NCBI RefSeq assembly: GCF_002261355.1
Contig: NZ_NEVU01000002.1
Span: 1 to 64,000 of the forward strand
DNA length: 64,000 nucleotides
Direction: 5' to 3'
Source of the DNA: Bordetella genomosp. 12
GTDB taxonomy: Bacteria > Pseudomonadota > Gammaproteobacteria > Burkholderiales > Burkholderiaceae_B
Part shown: positions 35,936-45,172 of the stretch, piece by piece
Numbering within the stretch: the first letter of the stretch is position 1
How the letters are laid out: every line of letters starts with the position of its first letter
Made by a program: the position numbers and the translations under genes
The notes under the pieces: model-generated
Told to the model about the DNA's origin: nothing
Databases searched by the model: none
What the model saw: only the letters and a program-made list of their open reading frames with translations

Positions 35936-36772
35936 ATGTTGCTCCTCTGGATCATTCTGGCCACGGTCACAGGCGGTCTGATCGCGGTCGCCATCGCCCA
36001 TTGGCTGGCCTACCGCGTGTTCGCGCAGTACCTGCACCACATGGTGAGCCTGTCGGTCGGCGTGTTGCTGTCGGTGGCCTTGCTGCACCTGCTGCCCGAA
36101 GCGTTCGAGTCCGCCAGTGCCGACGCGCATACCTTGTTCGCGCTCATGCTGGCCAGCCTGATCGGTTTTTTCGTGCTGGAGAAAATCGCGCTCCTGCGCC
36201 ATAGCCATCATCACGAGCATGACGGCCATCATCACCACTCCGGCCACGATCGCCATGAGGCCGGCCGGGGCGGCGTACTGATCCTCATCGGCAGCTCGCT
36301 GCACAATCTGTGCGACGGTGTGCTGGTGGCTGCGGCCTTTCTGACCGATCCCTTGCTCGGGGTACTGACCGCGGCTTCCATCATCGTGCATGAGGTCCCG
36401 CACAAGCTGGGCGACTTCGTGGTGCTGATCAACGCGGGATTGGAGCGCCGCCGTGCCTTCGGCCTCATCCTCTTTACCAGCCTATGCACGGCCATCGGAG
36501 GCGGTGTAGGATACTTCGTACTGCAGGAAGCGCAATCCCTGGTGCCTTATGTGCTGGTGGTCGCGGCCAGCAGTTTCCTCTACATCTCGGTCGCCGATCT
36601 CATGCCGCAAATGCACGAGCGCGTGACTCTCTCCGACGCTGTTCCGCAGCTTCTGCTCGTGGGTGTGGGCGTGGCCATCATTTATGGCGTGACCTCGGTC
36701 ATGCATCATGGTCATGACCATGATCACGCTCCTGCGGCGACAACGCTCGAAGCGGGCCCGCATCGCCATTGA
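35936..36772 (+). CDS. ZIP-family divalent metal transporter
   Basis: 278 aa with about eight membrane segments. A His-rich cytoplasmic loop lies between TM3 and TM4 (HSHHHEHDGHHHHSGHDRHE), followed by the two metal-site helices IGSSLHNLCDGVLVAAAFL and ASIIVHEVPHKLGDFVVLINAGL, where His, Asn, Asp and Glu residues form the ZIP transport site. A second His cluster ends the protein (MHHGHDHDHAP). The likely role is import of zinc or a related metal. The palindrome at 35895 supports metal-dependent control. Followed 38 nt later by a dienelactone hydrolase gene. Confidence 0.92.
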   Translation: MLLLWIILATVTGGLIAVAIAHWLAYRVFAQYLHHMVSLSVGVLLSVALLHLLPEAFESASADAHTLFALMLASLIGFFVLEKIALLRHSHHHEHDGHHHHSGHDRHEAGRGGVLILIGSSLHNLCDGVLVAAAFLTDPLLGVLTAASIIVHEVPHKLGDFVVLINAGLERRRAFGLILFTSLCTAIGGGVGYFVLQEAQSLVPYVLVVAASSFLYISVADLMPQMHERVTLSDAVPQLLLVGVGVAIIYGVTSVMHHGHDHDHAPAATTLEAGPHRH

Positions 36773-36810
36773 CGCGGTCACGGGCGGCCCCTGTCCCACG
36801 GAGTCCGCCC

Positions 36811-37605
36811 ATGAGCTTTGCCCCCGCCGCCGGCACACCTGCTGCGACCACCATCCATACCGATACCCAGGGCCTGGCCCAGGGGGATTTCGAGCTGCCG
36901 GTGCCCGGCGGCACGCAGCAGGCCTATTACGCCGCGCCCGAAGGGGTCCAAGGCGCGCCGGTGGTGCTGGTGGTGCAGGAAATCTTCGGTGTGCACGAAC
37001 ACATCAAGGACGTCTGCCGCCGGCTGGCCAAAGCGGGTTACTTCGCCGTGGCCAGCAATCTCTATCAGCGTCAGGGCGATGCGTCGACCTATACCGACAT
37101 CCCGACGCTGGTGGCGGATATCGTCGCCAAGGTTCCCGATGAGCAGGTGTACGCCGATCTGGATGCCGCCGTGGCCTGGGCGGCCGCACAAGGCGCCGAT
37201 GTCGCCCGGCTCGGCATCACGGGTTTTTGCTGGGGAGGGCGCATTACCTGGATGTACGCCGCCCACAATCCCAAGGTCAAGGCCGGCGTGGCCTGGTATG
37301 GCAAGCTGGCTTCCGGCCACGGCCCCTTGATCAAGTCCGTGGCTTTCGATGTGGCCGGCCAATTGCACGGCCCGGTACTGGGCCTGTATGGCGCCCAGGA
37401 TCACAGCATTCCGGTCGAGGACGTGCGCACGATGGAAGCCAAACTGGCCGCCGGCAATGCCGCCTCCAAGGCCTCGAGCTTCGTGGTCTATCCGGACTCG
37501 GGGCATGCTTTTCTGGCCGATTACCGCCCGAGCTACAACGCGGCCGACGCCAAGGATGGCTGGGCGCGCATGCTGGCCTGGTTCGAACGCTACCTCAAGG
37601 GCTGA
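36811..37605 (+). CDS. Dienelactone hydrolase family protein
   Basis: 264 aa from the ATG at 36811 with CGGAG upstream. Alpha/beta-hydrolase with the DLH-type triad: nucleophile Cys140 in GITGFCWGGR, Asp in GLYGAQDHSIP and His in YPDSGHAFLADYRP. VVLVVQEIFGVHEHIKDVCRRLAKAGYFAVASNLYQR is the family N-terminal block. The Cys nucleophile (not Ser) argues for true DLH-type chemistry on lactones. No aromatic-degradation genes are nearby, so its substrate is open. It may be co-transcribed with the ZIP gene, but the functions do not obviously connect. Confidence 0.9.
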   Translation: MSFAPAAGTPAATTIHTDTQGLAQGDFELPVPGGTQQAYYAAPEGVQGAPVVLVVQEIFGVHEHIKDVCRRLAKAGYFAVASNLYQRQGDASTYTDIPTLVADIVAKVPDEQVYADLDAAVAWAAAQGADVARLGITGFCWGGRITWMYAAHNPKVKAGVAWYGKLASGHGPLIKSVAFDVAGQLHGPVLGLYGAQDHSIPVEDVRTMEAKLAAGNAASKASSFVVYPDSGHAFLADYRPSYNAADAKDGWARMLAWFERYLKG

Positions 37606-37623
37606 TGCCTGGCCGCCGGGACG

Positions 37624-38295
37624 TCAGAGCAGATAGTTGCTGACGTCGGCCAGGTCGGCGACCGTGTCGAACGCGCCGGCCTGGCGCAGCCGCGCATCAT
37701 GGCCGGGCGCGATATGCGAGGCGCCGGTATAGCCCAGCGCCGGCATGCCGGCCGCCCGGGCTGCCGTCACGCCCGGCACGCTGTCTTCGATGACCAGGCA
37801 GTGTGCCGGCGCCACGCCCATTTGCGCGGCGGCAAACAGAAAGATATCGGGTGCCGGTTTGCCCCGGCGCACCTGGCTCACGCTGAAGACATGGGGCTCG
37901 AACCATGGCCACAATCCCGTCAGGCCCAGTGCCGTGTGCAGCTTGTCCGGGGTGCTGCTCGAGGCCACGCAGTAGGGCACGCCTCGGGCGCGCAAGGTAT
38001 CGATGAGCTCGCGGGCGTGGGGCAGAGCGCGCAGTTCGGTCTCGAAGATACGCGCCAGCTGTGCCGCGTATTCAAGTTCGAAATCCGCCGGCAGGGTGGT
38101 GTTGGCCTCTGCCTGCAGCGTCAGCCACATATCGTGATCCGGAATGCCGGCAAAGCGCCGTGCGGCGTCCAGCGGCGAAATTTCGATGCCATGCGCGGCG
38201 AGCGCGCGGGATTGCGCATGGGCAGCGATGATCTCGCTGTCGATCAAAACGCCATCGCAGTCGAAAATGACAAGCTGAGTATTGGCCCGTTGCAT
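37624..38295 (-). CDS. HAD-superfamily hydrolase (phosphatase/mutase subfamily)
   Basis: 223 aa from the ATG at 38295 with GGAG upstream. HAD motifs in order: LVIFDCDGVLIDSEII (nucleophile Asp), CVASSSTPDKLHTALG (motif II), the Lys in VRRGKPAPDIFLFAA (motif III) and CLVIEDSVPGVTAARAAGM (motif IV). The helical cap lies between motifs I and II. This resembles sugar-phosphate phosphatases or phosphoglycolate phosphatase-like and beta-phosphoglucomutase-like enzymes. The substrate cannot be chosen from sequence. It follows the Na/Pi cotransporter gene on the same strand with a 68-nt gap. Confidence 0.88.
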   Translation of the reverse strand: MQRANTQLVIFDCDGVLIDSEIIAAHAQSRALAAHGIEISPLDAARRFAGIPDHDMWLTLQAEANTTLPADFELEYAAQLARIFETELRALPHARELIDTLRARGVPYCVASSSTPDKLHTALGLTGLWPWFEPHVFSVSQVRRGKPAPDIFLFAAAQMGVAPAHCLVIEDSVPGVTAARAAGMPALGYTGASHIAPGHDARLRQAGAFDTVADLADVSNYLL

Positions 38296-38363
38296 GGTGC
38301 TCCGCCTGTGAAAGGCCGGGCAAGTGCCCGGCCCGACTATGTTGCAGCCAGCCGGGCAGGCCG

Positions 38364-40028
38364 TCAATCGGCGCTGGCGTCTCGCAGGCGGCTGGGCAGC
38401 AGTTCGCCGTTGCGTGCCAGCAAGGGATAGGCCGCTGCGCCAACCAGGTGCGAATTGATGCCTTTCATGTCGCGCAGGATGTCCAGATAGAGCGCGCCGG
38501 CTTCGGCGGCGTCGACCTCGCCCTTCTTGATCTTCTGCAGGTGTACCTCCGCCGCCTCGGCTTCCAGGGCGCGGAAGCGCGATTTCTCGCCCGCCAGCAC
38601 GCGCGCCTGGCGCAGGTCGTCGTTGACGAACAGCGCCGCGGCCTGCCGCTGATTGGCCACCAGCTCGGCCAGGGTGTCGTCGATCTTGGCGCGCTGCTCG
38701 GCCGACAGCTGCAGACCCTGTTTGCGCAGCCGGGTGATATGGCCCAGCAAGCCATGAAAAGCGATGTCCGAGGCATGGCCCACGTTGCTGATGAAGGCCA
38801 GGATGCTGTCGATCTGCTGGCGGTCTTCCTGAGTGAGATTGTCCTGGTCCAGCGTGGCGATATAGGTGGTGATCGCGGTCTCGAGTTTGTCCAGCGCGCT
38901 GTCGAGCTGGCGGGCCTGCACCATGCGATGGCGGTTGTCGCGCTTGAAACCGGCGCGGGCGTAGAGCAGCAGCGTCTGCAGCATGTCCGTCATGCGCAGG
39001 GCTTCGCGCCGCGCATTGCCCAGCGCCGCGGCGGGAACATCATGGGCCCATTCATCCAGATACTGCGGCCGGGCCGGGTCGTTGGGGTCGCTGCGCTTGG
39101 GCAGCCAGCGTGTCAGCAGGGCGCTGTAGGGGGTCAGCAGGGGCAGGAACACGGCGGCCACGACCACGTTGAACACGGTATGGAAGTTGGCCACCATGCG
39201 GCTGGGATCGGCCTCGAGCTTGGCCATGAGCGGCCCGACGTAGGGCAGCAGGATCAGGCCGACCACCACGCCCGCGACCCGGGTCAGCAGATTGCCCAGC
39301 GGCAGGCGGCGGGCGGCCGGGTCATCGCCCGTCACCCCTTCGATCATGGGATTGACCGCGGTGCCCAGATTGGCGCCAAGCACCAGGGCCATGGCAACGT
39401 CGATGCTGACGATCTGATGGCTGACCAGTGACATGATCAGCACCACGACCGCCACGCTGGAGTGGGCCGCCCACGTGATGGCCGCGGCCAGCAGCACCGC
39501 CAGCACAGGCTGGGAGGCCAGCGATTGCAGAATGGTCGACAGCAAGGGTGCCTGTTCCAGCGGGTGGAACAGTTCGACCAGCGCGTGCAGGGCCAGCAGC
39601 AGCAGCCCCAAGCCGATGAACACCCGGCCGAGGTCGCGGGTGCGCCCCGGCGGGTAGCGGCGGAACATCCAGACGCCGATCAGCGTGAGGATGGGGGCCA
39701 GCGACGTGAGGTCAAAGGACAGCAATTGCACGATCAGCGTCGTGCCGACGTTGGCGCCCAGCATGGCTGCCAGCGCCGGTACCAGGCCGACCACGCCGGC
39801 GGCGGCAAAGCCGGTGATCATCAAGCCGGTGGCGGTGCTGCTTTGCAGGGCGGCGGTAATCACCAGGCCGGCGAAGAAGGCGCGCACGCGGGTGCCGAGC
39901 GCGCGGCCCAGGGCGGCGCTGAGCGCCGCGCCAAACGCGCGCTGTACGCCGGTCTGCACCATGTGCACCCCCCACAACAGCAGGGCGACATACCCGGCAA
40001 AATCCAGCATGGTCAGCAATGCCGACAT
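38364..40028 (-). CDS. Na/Pi cotransporter family protein with PhoU-like domain
   Basis: 554 aa. The NptA/PiT-II core shows the paired inverted repeats, first with QSSTATGLMITGFAAAG and GANVGTTLIVQLLSFD, then AHSSVAVVVLIMSLV and LGANLGTAVNPMIEG. From about residue 340 a PhoU-like helical domain follows (RMVQARQLDSALDKLETAITTYIATLDQDNLTQEDRQQIDSILAFISNVGH). Related proteins move phosphate with sodium, or regulate phosphate balance. No pst or pho genes are nearby. Confidence 0.92.
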   Translation of the reverse strand: MSALLTMLDFAGYVALLLWGVHMVQTGVQRAFGAALSAALGRALGTRVRAFFAGLVITAALQSSTATGLMITGFAAAGVVGLVPALAAMLGANVGTTLIVQLLSFDLTSLAPILTLIGVWMFRRYPPGRTRDLGRVFIGLGLLLLALHALVELFHPLEQAPLLSTILQSLASQPVLAVLLAAAITWAAHSSVAVVVLIMSLVSHQIVSIDVAMALVLGANLGTAVNPMIEGVTGDDPAARRLPLGNLLTRVAGVVVGLILLPYVGPLMAKLEADPSRMVANFHTVFNVVVAAVFLPLLTPYSALLTRWLPKRSDPNDPARPQYLDEWAHDVPAAALGNARREALRMTDMLQTLLLYARAGFKRDNRHRMVQARQLDSALDKLETAITTYIATLDQDNLTQEDRQQIDSILAFISNVGHASDIAFHGLLGHITRLRKQGLQLSAEQRAKIDDTLAELVANQRQAAALFVNDDLRQARVLAGEKSRFRALEAEAAEVHLQKIKKGEVDAAEAGALYLDILRDMKGINSHLVGAAAYPLLARNGELLPSRLRDASAD

Positions 40029-40205
40029 AGTGCTCCTCAGGCCCGAGGCCTTACGCTAATCTGAATATGACATGAAATAGAAGAGTAATAATCGCATGTC
40101 CTAGACATACACAGGAAATGCCCCCGTGCCGAACCGGCCCTGAGGGCGAGCCTCGCCGCGTATCATGGGCACATTATGCGCCGCAGGGGTGGCAGGAGGA
40201 TGCAG
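40029..40205. other. Divergent intergenic region before sdaA
   Basis: Carries the promoters of the Na/Pi gene and sdaA. The left third is AT-rich. A clear AGGAGG site is at 40194-40199. Confidence 0.4.
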
Positions 40206-41597
40206 GTGGCAGTTTCCGTCTTCGATCTGTTCAAAGTCGGTATCGGACCGTCCAGTTCCCACACGGTGGGGCCGATGCGCGCGGCGCTGCTGTATGTGCA
40301 GGGCCTCGAGCGCGATGGCCTGCTGCCCGAGGTCGCCAGCCTGCGCTGCGAGCTTTATGGCTCATTGGGCGCGACGGGCAAGGGCCACGGCACCGACAAA
40401 GGGGTGATGCTGGGCTTGATGGGCGAGGCGCCCGACACGGTGGATCCTGCCGCCATCCCGGGCATGTTGCAGGCGGTGCGCGCCAGCCGCAGCCTGCCTG
40501 TGCTGGGCCGGCATCCCGTGCCCTTCGTCGAGAAAGAGCATGTGGTGTTCTACCGCCGCGAGGCCATGGCCGAGCATCCCAACGGGATGAAATTTCATGC
40601 CTTTGACGCGGCGGGCAAGGGCTTGCGCGAGTCGCGCTATCTGTCGGTGGGCGGCGGCTTCGTCGTGACGCCCGGCGCGCCCAACAGCCAGGTCATCGCC
40701 GCGCACGATCAGATGCCATTCCCGTTTCGAACCGGACGCGAGCTGCTGCGCATGTGTCAGGAGAGCGGCCTGTCCATCGCCGGGCTGATGATGCGCAACG
40801 AACTCACCTGGCGCACCCAGGACGAGGTCGAGCAGGGGCTGGACCGGATCTGGCAGGTCATGCAGGACTGTGTGGCGCGCGGCTGTGGCATCGGCCATCC
40901 GCAGGCCGATGCCGAGTTGCCGGGCCCCTTGAAGGTCCGCCGGCGCGCGCCCGAGCTCTACCGCAGTTTGACGCAACGCGCCGAACGCACGCTGTCCGAT
41001 CCGCTGTCGGTCATGGACTGGGTCAACCTCTACGCCATGGCGGTCAACGAAGAAAACGCCGCCGGCGGGCGCGTGGTGACGGCACCCACCAATGGCGCGG
41101 CCGGCATTATTCCGGCGGTGATGCACTATTACGATCGCTTCGTTTCTTCGGCCAGCCAGCAGGGCATGCGCGACTTTCTCTTGACGGCCGCGGCCATCGG
41201 CCTGCTTTACAAATACAACGCCTCGATTTCGGGGGCGGAGGTCGGCTGCCAGGGCGAAGTGGGCGTGGCCTGTTCGATGGCGGCCGGCGCGCTGGCCGCC
41301 GTGCAGGGCGGCTCGGTGGCGCAGGTGGAAAACGCCGCCGAGATCGGGATGGAGCACAACCTGGGACTGACCTGCGACCCGGTCGGCGGCTTGGTACAGA
41401 TCCCTTGCATAGAGCGCAATGCGATGGCGTCCGTCAAGGCGGTCAACGCCGCGCGCATGGCCTTACGCGGCGACGGTCACCACTATGTTTCGCTGGATTC
41501 GGTCATCAAGACCATGCGCGAAACGGGCGCGGACATGAAAACCAAATACAAGGAAACCGCGCGTGGCGGCTTGGCCGTCAATATCGTCGAGTGCTAG
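40206..41597 (+). CDS. sdaA: L-serine dehydratase (iron-sulfur type)
   Basis: 463 aa from a GTG at 40206. The upstream ATG at 40200 abuts AGGAGG (40194-40199) with no spacing, whereas the GTG has 6 nt, so the GTG is preferred. N-terminal motif [21 protein letters not shown] is diagnostic. Cluster-ligand Cys regions are [26 protein letters not shown] and [20 protein letters not shown]. The enzyme deaminates serine to pyruvate with a [4Fe-4S] cluster; alpha and beta domains are in one chain. Monocistronic, convergent with queH 6 nt away. Confidence 0.96.
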   Translation: MAVSVFDLFKVGIGPSSSHTVGPMRAALLYVQGLERDGLLPEVASLRCELYGSLGATGKGHGTDKGVMLGLMGEAPDTVDPAAIPGMLQAVRASRSLPVLGRHPVPFVEKEHVVFYRREAMAEHPNGMKFHAFDAAGKGLRESRYLSVGGGFVVTPGAPNSQVIAAHDQMPFPFRTGRELLRMCQESGLSIAGLMMRNELTWRTQDEVEQGLDRIWQVMQDCVARGCGIGHPQADAELPGPLKVRRRAPELYRSLTQRAERTLSDPLSVMDWVNLYAMAVNEENAAGGRVVTAPTNGAAGIIPAVMHYYDRFVSSASQQGMRDFLLTAAAIGLLYKYNASISGAEVGCQGEVGVACSMAAGALAAVQGGSVAQVENAAEIGMEHNLGLTCDPVGGLVQIPCIERNAMASVKAVNAARMALRGDGHHYVSLDSVIKTMRETGADMKTKYKETARGGLAVNIVEC

Positions 41598-41603
41598 CCG
41601 GCC

Positions 41604-42278
41604 TCAGAGGAGTTCCTCGTTGATGAGGTCTTCCTTGCCGTAGAACTTCACGCCGATATGAATGCGTTCGCGGCCCTGCTCACGGCGGTGCCGGTTGGTG
41701 TCGCGCAGCGAGTAGACGCAGCCGCAGTACTCCTGCTGATAGAAGTTCTCGCGCTTGCTGATTTCTATCATGCGCTGCGAGCCGCCGCCCTTGCGCCAGT
41801 TGTAGGTCCAGTACAGCATCCCGTCGTAACGCGCCGCGGCGCGCTCGCCGCAGCCGTTGATCTGGTTCATGTCCTTCCAGCGCGAGATGCCCAGCGAGCT
41901 GGAGATCGTGTCATAGCCGTGCTCGTGCGCGTACAGCGCGGTGCGCTCGAAACGCATGTCGAAACAGACGGTGCAGCGTTCGCCGCGCTCCGGGGAGTTT
42001 TCGAGACCCTTGACGCGGTCAAACCAGTTGTCCATGTCGTAGTCGGCGTCGATGAACTTGATGCCATGCTTCTCGGCAAAGCGGATGTTCTCCTGCTTGC
42101 GGATCTCGTACTCCTTCACCGGATGGATATTCGGGTTGTAGAAGAAGATGTCGTAGTCGATGCCCGAAGCCGTGATGGCTTCCATCACCTCGCCGGAGCA
42201 GGGCGCGCAGCAGGAGTGCAGCAGCACCTTGCCGTGGCCGGCGGGCAGTTCGAGTTTGGGGCGCAAGAGTTCAGACAT
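41604..42278 (-). CDS. queH: Epoxyqueuosine reductase QueH
   Basis: 224 aa. The Cys-rich QueH pattern is present: [11 protein letters not shown] near the N-terminus, [15 protein letters not shown], and [30 protein letters not shown] and [25 protein letters not shown] are typical. It performs the last step of queuosine synthesis on tRNA and is unrelated in sequence to QueG. No other queuosine genes are in the window. Confidence 0.94.
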   Translation of the reverse strand: MSELLRPKLELPAGHGKVLLHSCCAPCSGEVMEAITASGIDYDIFFYNPNIHPVKEYEIRKQENIRFAEKHGIKFIDADYDMDNWFDRVKGLENSPERGERCTVCFDMRFERTALYAHEHGYDTISSSLGISRWKDMNQINGCGERAAARYDGMLYWTYNWRKGGGSQRMIEISKRENFYQQEYCGCVYSLRDTNRHRREQGRERIHIGVKFYGKEDLINEELL

Positions 42279-42317
42279 GGCAAGAATGGGCAGGAGGGTC
42301 CAACGTAAGGCGGTATT

Positions 42318-45089
42318 TTACGATGCCGCGCCAGGCATGCTTGCGTCCCCGAATACCGTGCGCCAGAGGCTGCTGACCGCTTCGCGTTCTTCGGCCAATT
42401 CGCCGGGAGACACGCGCGCACGGTCTATGCCTTTCAAGCGCATCTGATGCTGCGCGCGGCGCAGGGTCCGGTAGGCGTTGCCGGCGGCCAGGCCCAGCGC
42501 CGACGGTATGAGGCCGGCCTGGCCGGCCAGGCGCAACAGGCCGATGTTGCCCAGATTGTTCACCAGCACCCGGTGATCGCCTGCGTGGCAGAGCACCAGA
42601 TACTGCGTCACGAACTCGACATCGACCATGCCGCCGCGGTCGTGTTTGAGGTCGAACAGATCACTGTGGTTGGGATGGCCGGCGCTGATTTTGTCGCGCA
42701 TGGCCAGAACCTCCTGCCGCAGGACCGAGGTATCGCGCGGCATGACCAGGATCTCGCCGCGGATGCGCTCGAACGCCGCCCCGACTTCGGTGTCGCCAGC
42801 GGCGTAGCGGGCACGGGTGATGGCCTGGTGTTCCCAGGGCCAGGCGTGTTTGCGTTGATATTGTTCGAAGGCTTCCAGCGACACGGCCAGCAGGCCGGCG
42901 TCACCGTCGGGCCGCAGCCTCAGGTCGACCTCGTACAGCCGGCCCGATGAGGTCATCGTCGAGAGCCAGGACGTCATGCGCCGCCCCAGTTTGGCGTACA
43001 CCTCGGCGGCATCCTCGCGCGCATCCTGGAAGAGATAGACCAGATCCAGGTCCGAGGCATAACCCAGTTCTTTGCCGCCCAGCTTTCCATAGGCGATGAC
43101 GGCAAACTGCGGCCGCGCGTCCGGCAGCCGGTTGACCAGCGGCCAGACGCGGCGGACGGTTTCGGCCAGCAGCAGGTCGGCCAGCGCCGACAATTGGTCG
43201 CCCAGCGCCTCGACGCTCAGGCTGCCCTCCAGGTCCTGCGCCAGCAACTGAAAGCTGGCCTGACGCTGCACATCGCGCATCAGATTCATCTGGCGCTCGA
43301 CATCCGGGCTGCCATCGGGCAGCCGGCAAGCGTCCAGATCGGCGCTGAGTTGGCGCGCCACTTGGGCGAAGTCCAGCGGTTCGAACAAGGTGCGCCAGTC
43401 GATCAGGCTGTCGAGCAGCAGCGGATGTTGTGTGAGGTACTGGGCCGCCCAGGGGCTGGCCGCCACCATGCGCGCCACGCGCGCCAGCGTATCGGGATAC
43501 TCGGCCAGCAAGGCGAGGTAGGCGCTGCGTTGCGCAATGGCTTCGATGAGATCGAGCAGGCGCTTGGCGGCGTCCAGCGGCGCGCTGGTCTGCGCGGCCG
43601 CCTGCAGGGCGGCCGGCAGGAGCGCCTCCAGGCGTCTGCGGCTGCTCTCGGGCAGGCTGCGGATGCGATGGCTGGACAGCAAGGATTCCGTGCGGTTCAG
43701 CAGATCCTCGGCTTGCTCGCCGAAGATCTCCTGGATCTGCTGGCCCAGGCGCTCCTCGGCATTGGCGGGCCCGCGGCGCGGCGGCTCATCCTCTTCTCCC
43801 AACCCGGCCAGGCGGAAGGCGTTGCGGAAGGTCTGAGACACAAATTCGCGATGCCCAGCCAGCGTGTCTTCGAACTCGGCCGGCGTATAGCCCAGGGCGC
43901 GCGCCAGCGCGCCGCGCTGTTCGGTGTCGCCTGGCAGCAGATGGGTCTGTTCATCCTCCCGATACTGCAAGGCATGTTCGGTGCGGCGCAGGAAACGATA
44001 CGCCGCCTCCAGGCGTGCGGCATCCTGGGCCGGCAGCAGGCCGGCGTCGCGCTCGGCATGCAGGGCTTCTATCAGGCCGCGCTTTTGCAAAGCGGGCATG
44101 CGCCCGCCCCGGATGAGCTGCGACAGTTGCACCACGAACTCGATCTCGCGAATGCCGCCGTCACCCAGTTTGATGTTGTTGGCGCTGTCCACGCCGTTGC
44201 GCGCCAGGGCGCGGCGCTGCCAGTCCTGGCGGATGCGTTCGCGCAGGGCGCGCAGCGCGGCCAACGCATCGAAGTCGAAGTATTTGCGATAGACAAAGGG
44301 CACGCGCAGGCTTTCGAGCTGTTGCGCCTGCAGGCGGTTGTCGCTGCCGGCGAATGCCTGAGCCGGCATCAAGCGGGCCTTGAGCCAGGCATAGCGCTCC
44401 CATTCGCGGCCCTGGCCGATCAGATAGTGCTCGAAGGCGTCCAGACTCCAGGCCAGCGGTCCGGCGTCGCCATCGGGCCTGAGCCGCAGGTCGGTGCGAA
44501 AGACCTGCCCGTGGGCGTCCACTTCCGAAATCACCGGCATCATGCGGCGCGTCAGGCGGCCGTAAAACTCGTGATTGCTGATGCGCCGCGGACCATCGGT
44601 ATCGCCCTCGTCGCCGTAGAGCATGACCAGATCGATGTCCGAAGAGACATTGAGTTCGCGGCCGCCGAGTTTGCCCATGCCGACGATGAGCATCTCCTGG
44701 GGCGCGCCGTGCGCGTCGCGCGGCACGCCATGCGCCTGAGCCAGGTCGGCGGCCACACTGCGATAGGCGGCCGATACCGCGAGATCGGCCAGCGCGGTCA
44801 TGGTGCCGACCACTTCTTCGAGATCGGCCTGTCCGCCCAGATCGCGCACGATCAGGGACAGAAAAGCCCGCTCGCGAAGTTTGCGCAGCACCGTACGAGT
44901 CGTGTCCAGGCGCAACATGTCTTCGCCGCCAGCCAGTTCCTCCATCCAGTGCTGCAAACGGGCGCCGTCCAGCGGGTGCTCGGCCGCCTGGCCGAGCCAG
45001 GTGCGCAGATCGGGATGGGCATCGAGCCGGCGCCGCAAATGGCCTGACCAAGCCTGTGCCTGATCGAAAGAAGAGTTTGGTGACGACAT
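42318..45089 (-). CDS. glnE: Bifunctional glutamine synthetase adenylyltransferase/deadenylase
   Basis: 923 aa from the ATG giving [15 protein letters not shown]. coli GlnE is of similar size. Two nucleotidyltransferase-fold catalytic halves are visible. The N-terminal, adenylyl-removing half has [24 protein letters not shown]. The C-terminal, adenylating half has [23 protein letters not shown]. Both retain the G-S-D-x-D metal-binding pattern. [13 protein letters not shown] and its repeat [13 protein letters not shown] lie near each. It tunes glutamine synthetase activity to nitrogen supply. The large upstream open frame to 45335 is not GlnE-like. Divergent from the YhdP-like gene, 83 nt away. 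Confidence 0.97.
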   Translation of the reverse strand: MSSPNSSFDQAQAWSGHLRRRLDAHPDLRTWLGQAAEHPLDGARLQHWMEELAGGEDMLRLDTTRTVLRKLRERAFLSLIVRDLGGQADLEEVVGTMTALADLAVSAAYRSVAADLAQAHGVPRDAHGAPQEMLIVGMGKLGGRELNVSSDIDLVMLYGDEGDTDGPRRISNHEFYGRLTRRMMPVISEVDAHGQVFRTDLRLRPDGDAGPLAWSLDAFEHYLIGQGREWERYAWLKARLMPAQAFAGSDNRLQAQQLESLRVPFVYRKYFDFDALAALRALRERIRQDWQRRALARNGVDSANNIKLGDGGIREIEFVVQLSQLIRGGRMPALQKRGLIEALHAERDAGLLPAQDAARLEAAYRFLRRTEHALQYREDEQTHLLPGDTEQRGALARALGYTPAEFEDTLAGHREFVSQTFRNAFRLAGLGEEDEPPRRGPANAEERLGQQIQEIFGEQAEDLLNRTESLLSSHRIRSLPESSRRRLEALLPAALQAAAQTSAPLDAAKRLLDLIEAIAQRSAYLALLAEYPDTLARVARMVAASPWAAQYLTQHPLLLDSLIDWRTLFEPLDFAQVARQLSADLDACRLPDGSPDVERQMNLMRDVQRQASFQLLAQDLEGSLSVEALGDQLSALADLLLAETVRRVWPLVNRLPDARPQFAVIAYGKLGGKELGYASDLDLVYLFQDAREDAAEVYAKLGRRMTSWLSTMTSSGRLYEVDLRLRPDGDAGLLAVSLEAFEQYQRKHAWPWEHQAITRARYAAGDTEVGAAFERIRGEILVMPRDTSVLRQEVLAMRDKISAGHPNHSDLFDLKHDRGGMVDVEFVTQYLVLCHAGDHRVLVNNLGNIGLLRLAGQAGLIPSALGLAAGNAYRTLRRAQHQMRLKGIDRARVSPGELAEEREAVSSLWRTVFGDASMPGAAS

Positions 45090-45172
45090 GGCGTAAGTTA
45101 TAGAGAGACGGCGCGGCCGGTTTGGGTTATAAGGGGACGATACCCCAAGATGCGTCAATTGCCGATAGTCCC

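Noticed and set aside
43194..45047. 617-codon plus-strand frame opposite glnE
   Set aside because: Antisense shadow with Gln/Ala/Gly bias; glnE is unambiguous on the other strand.
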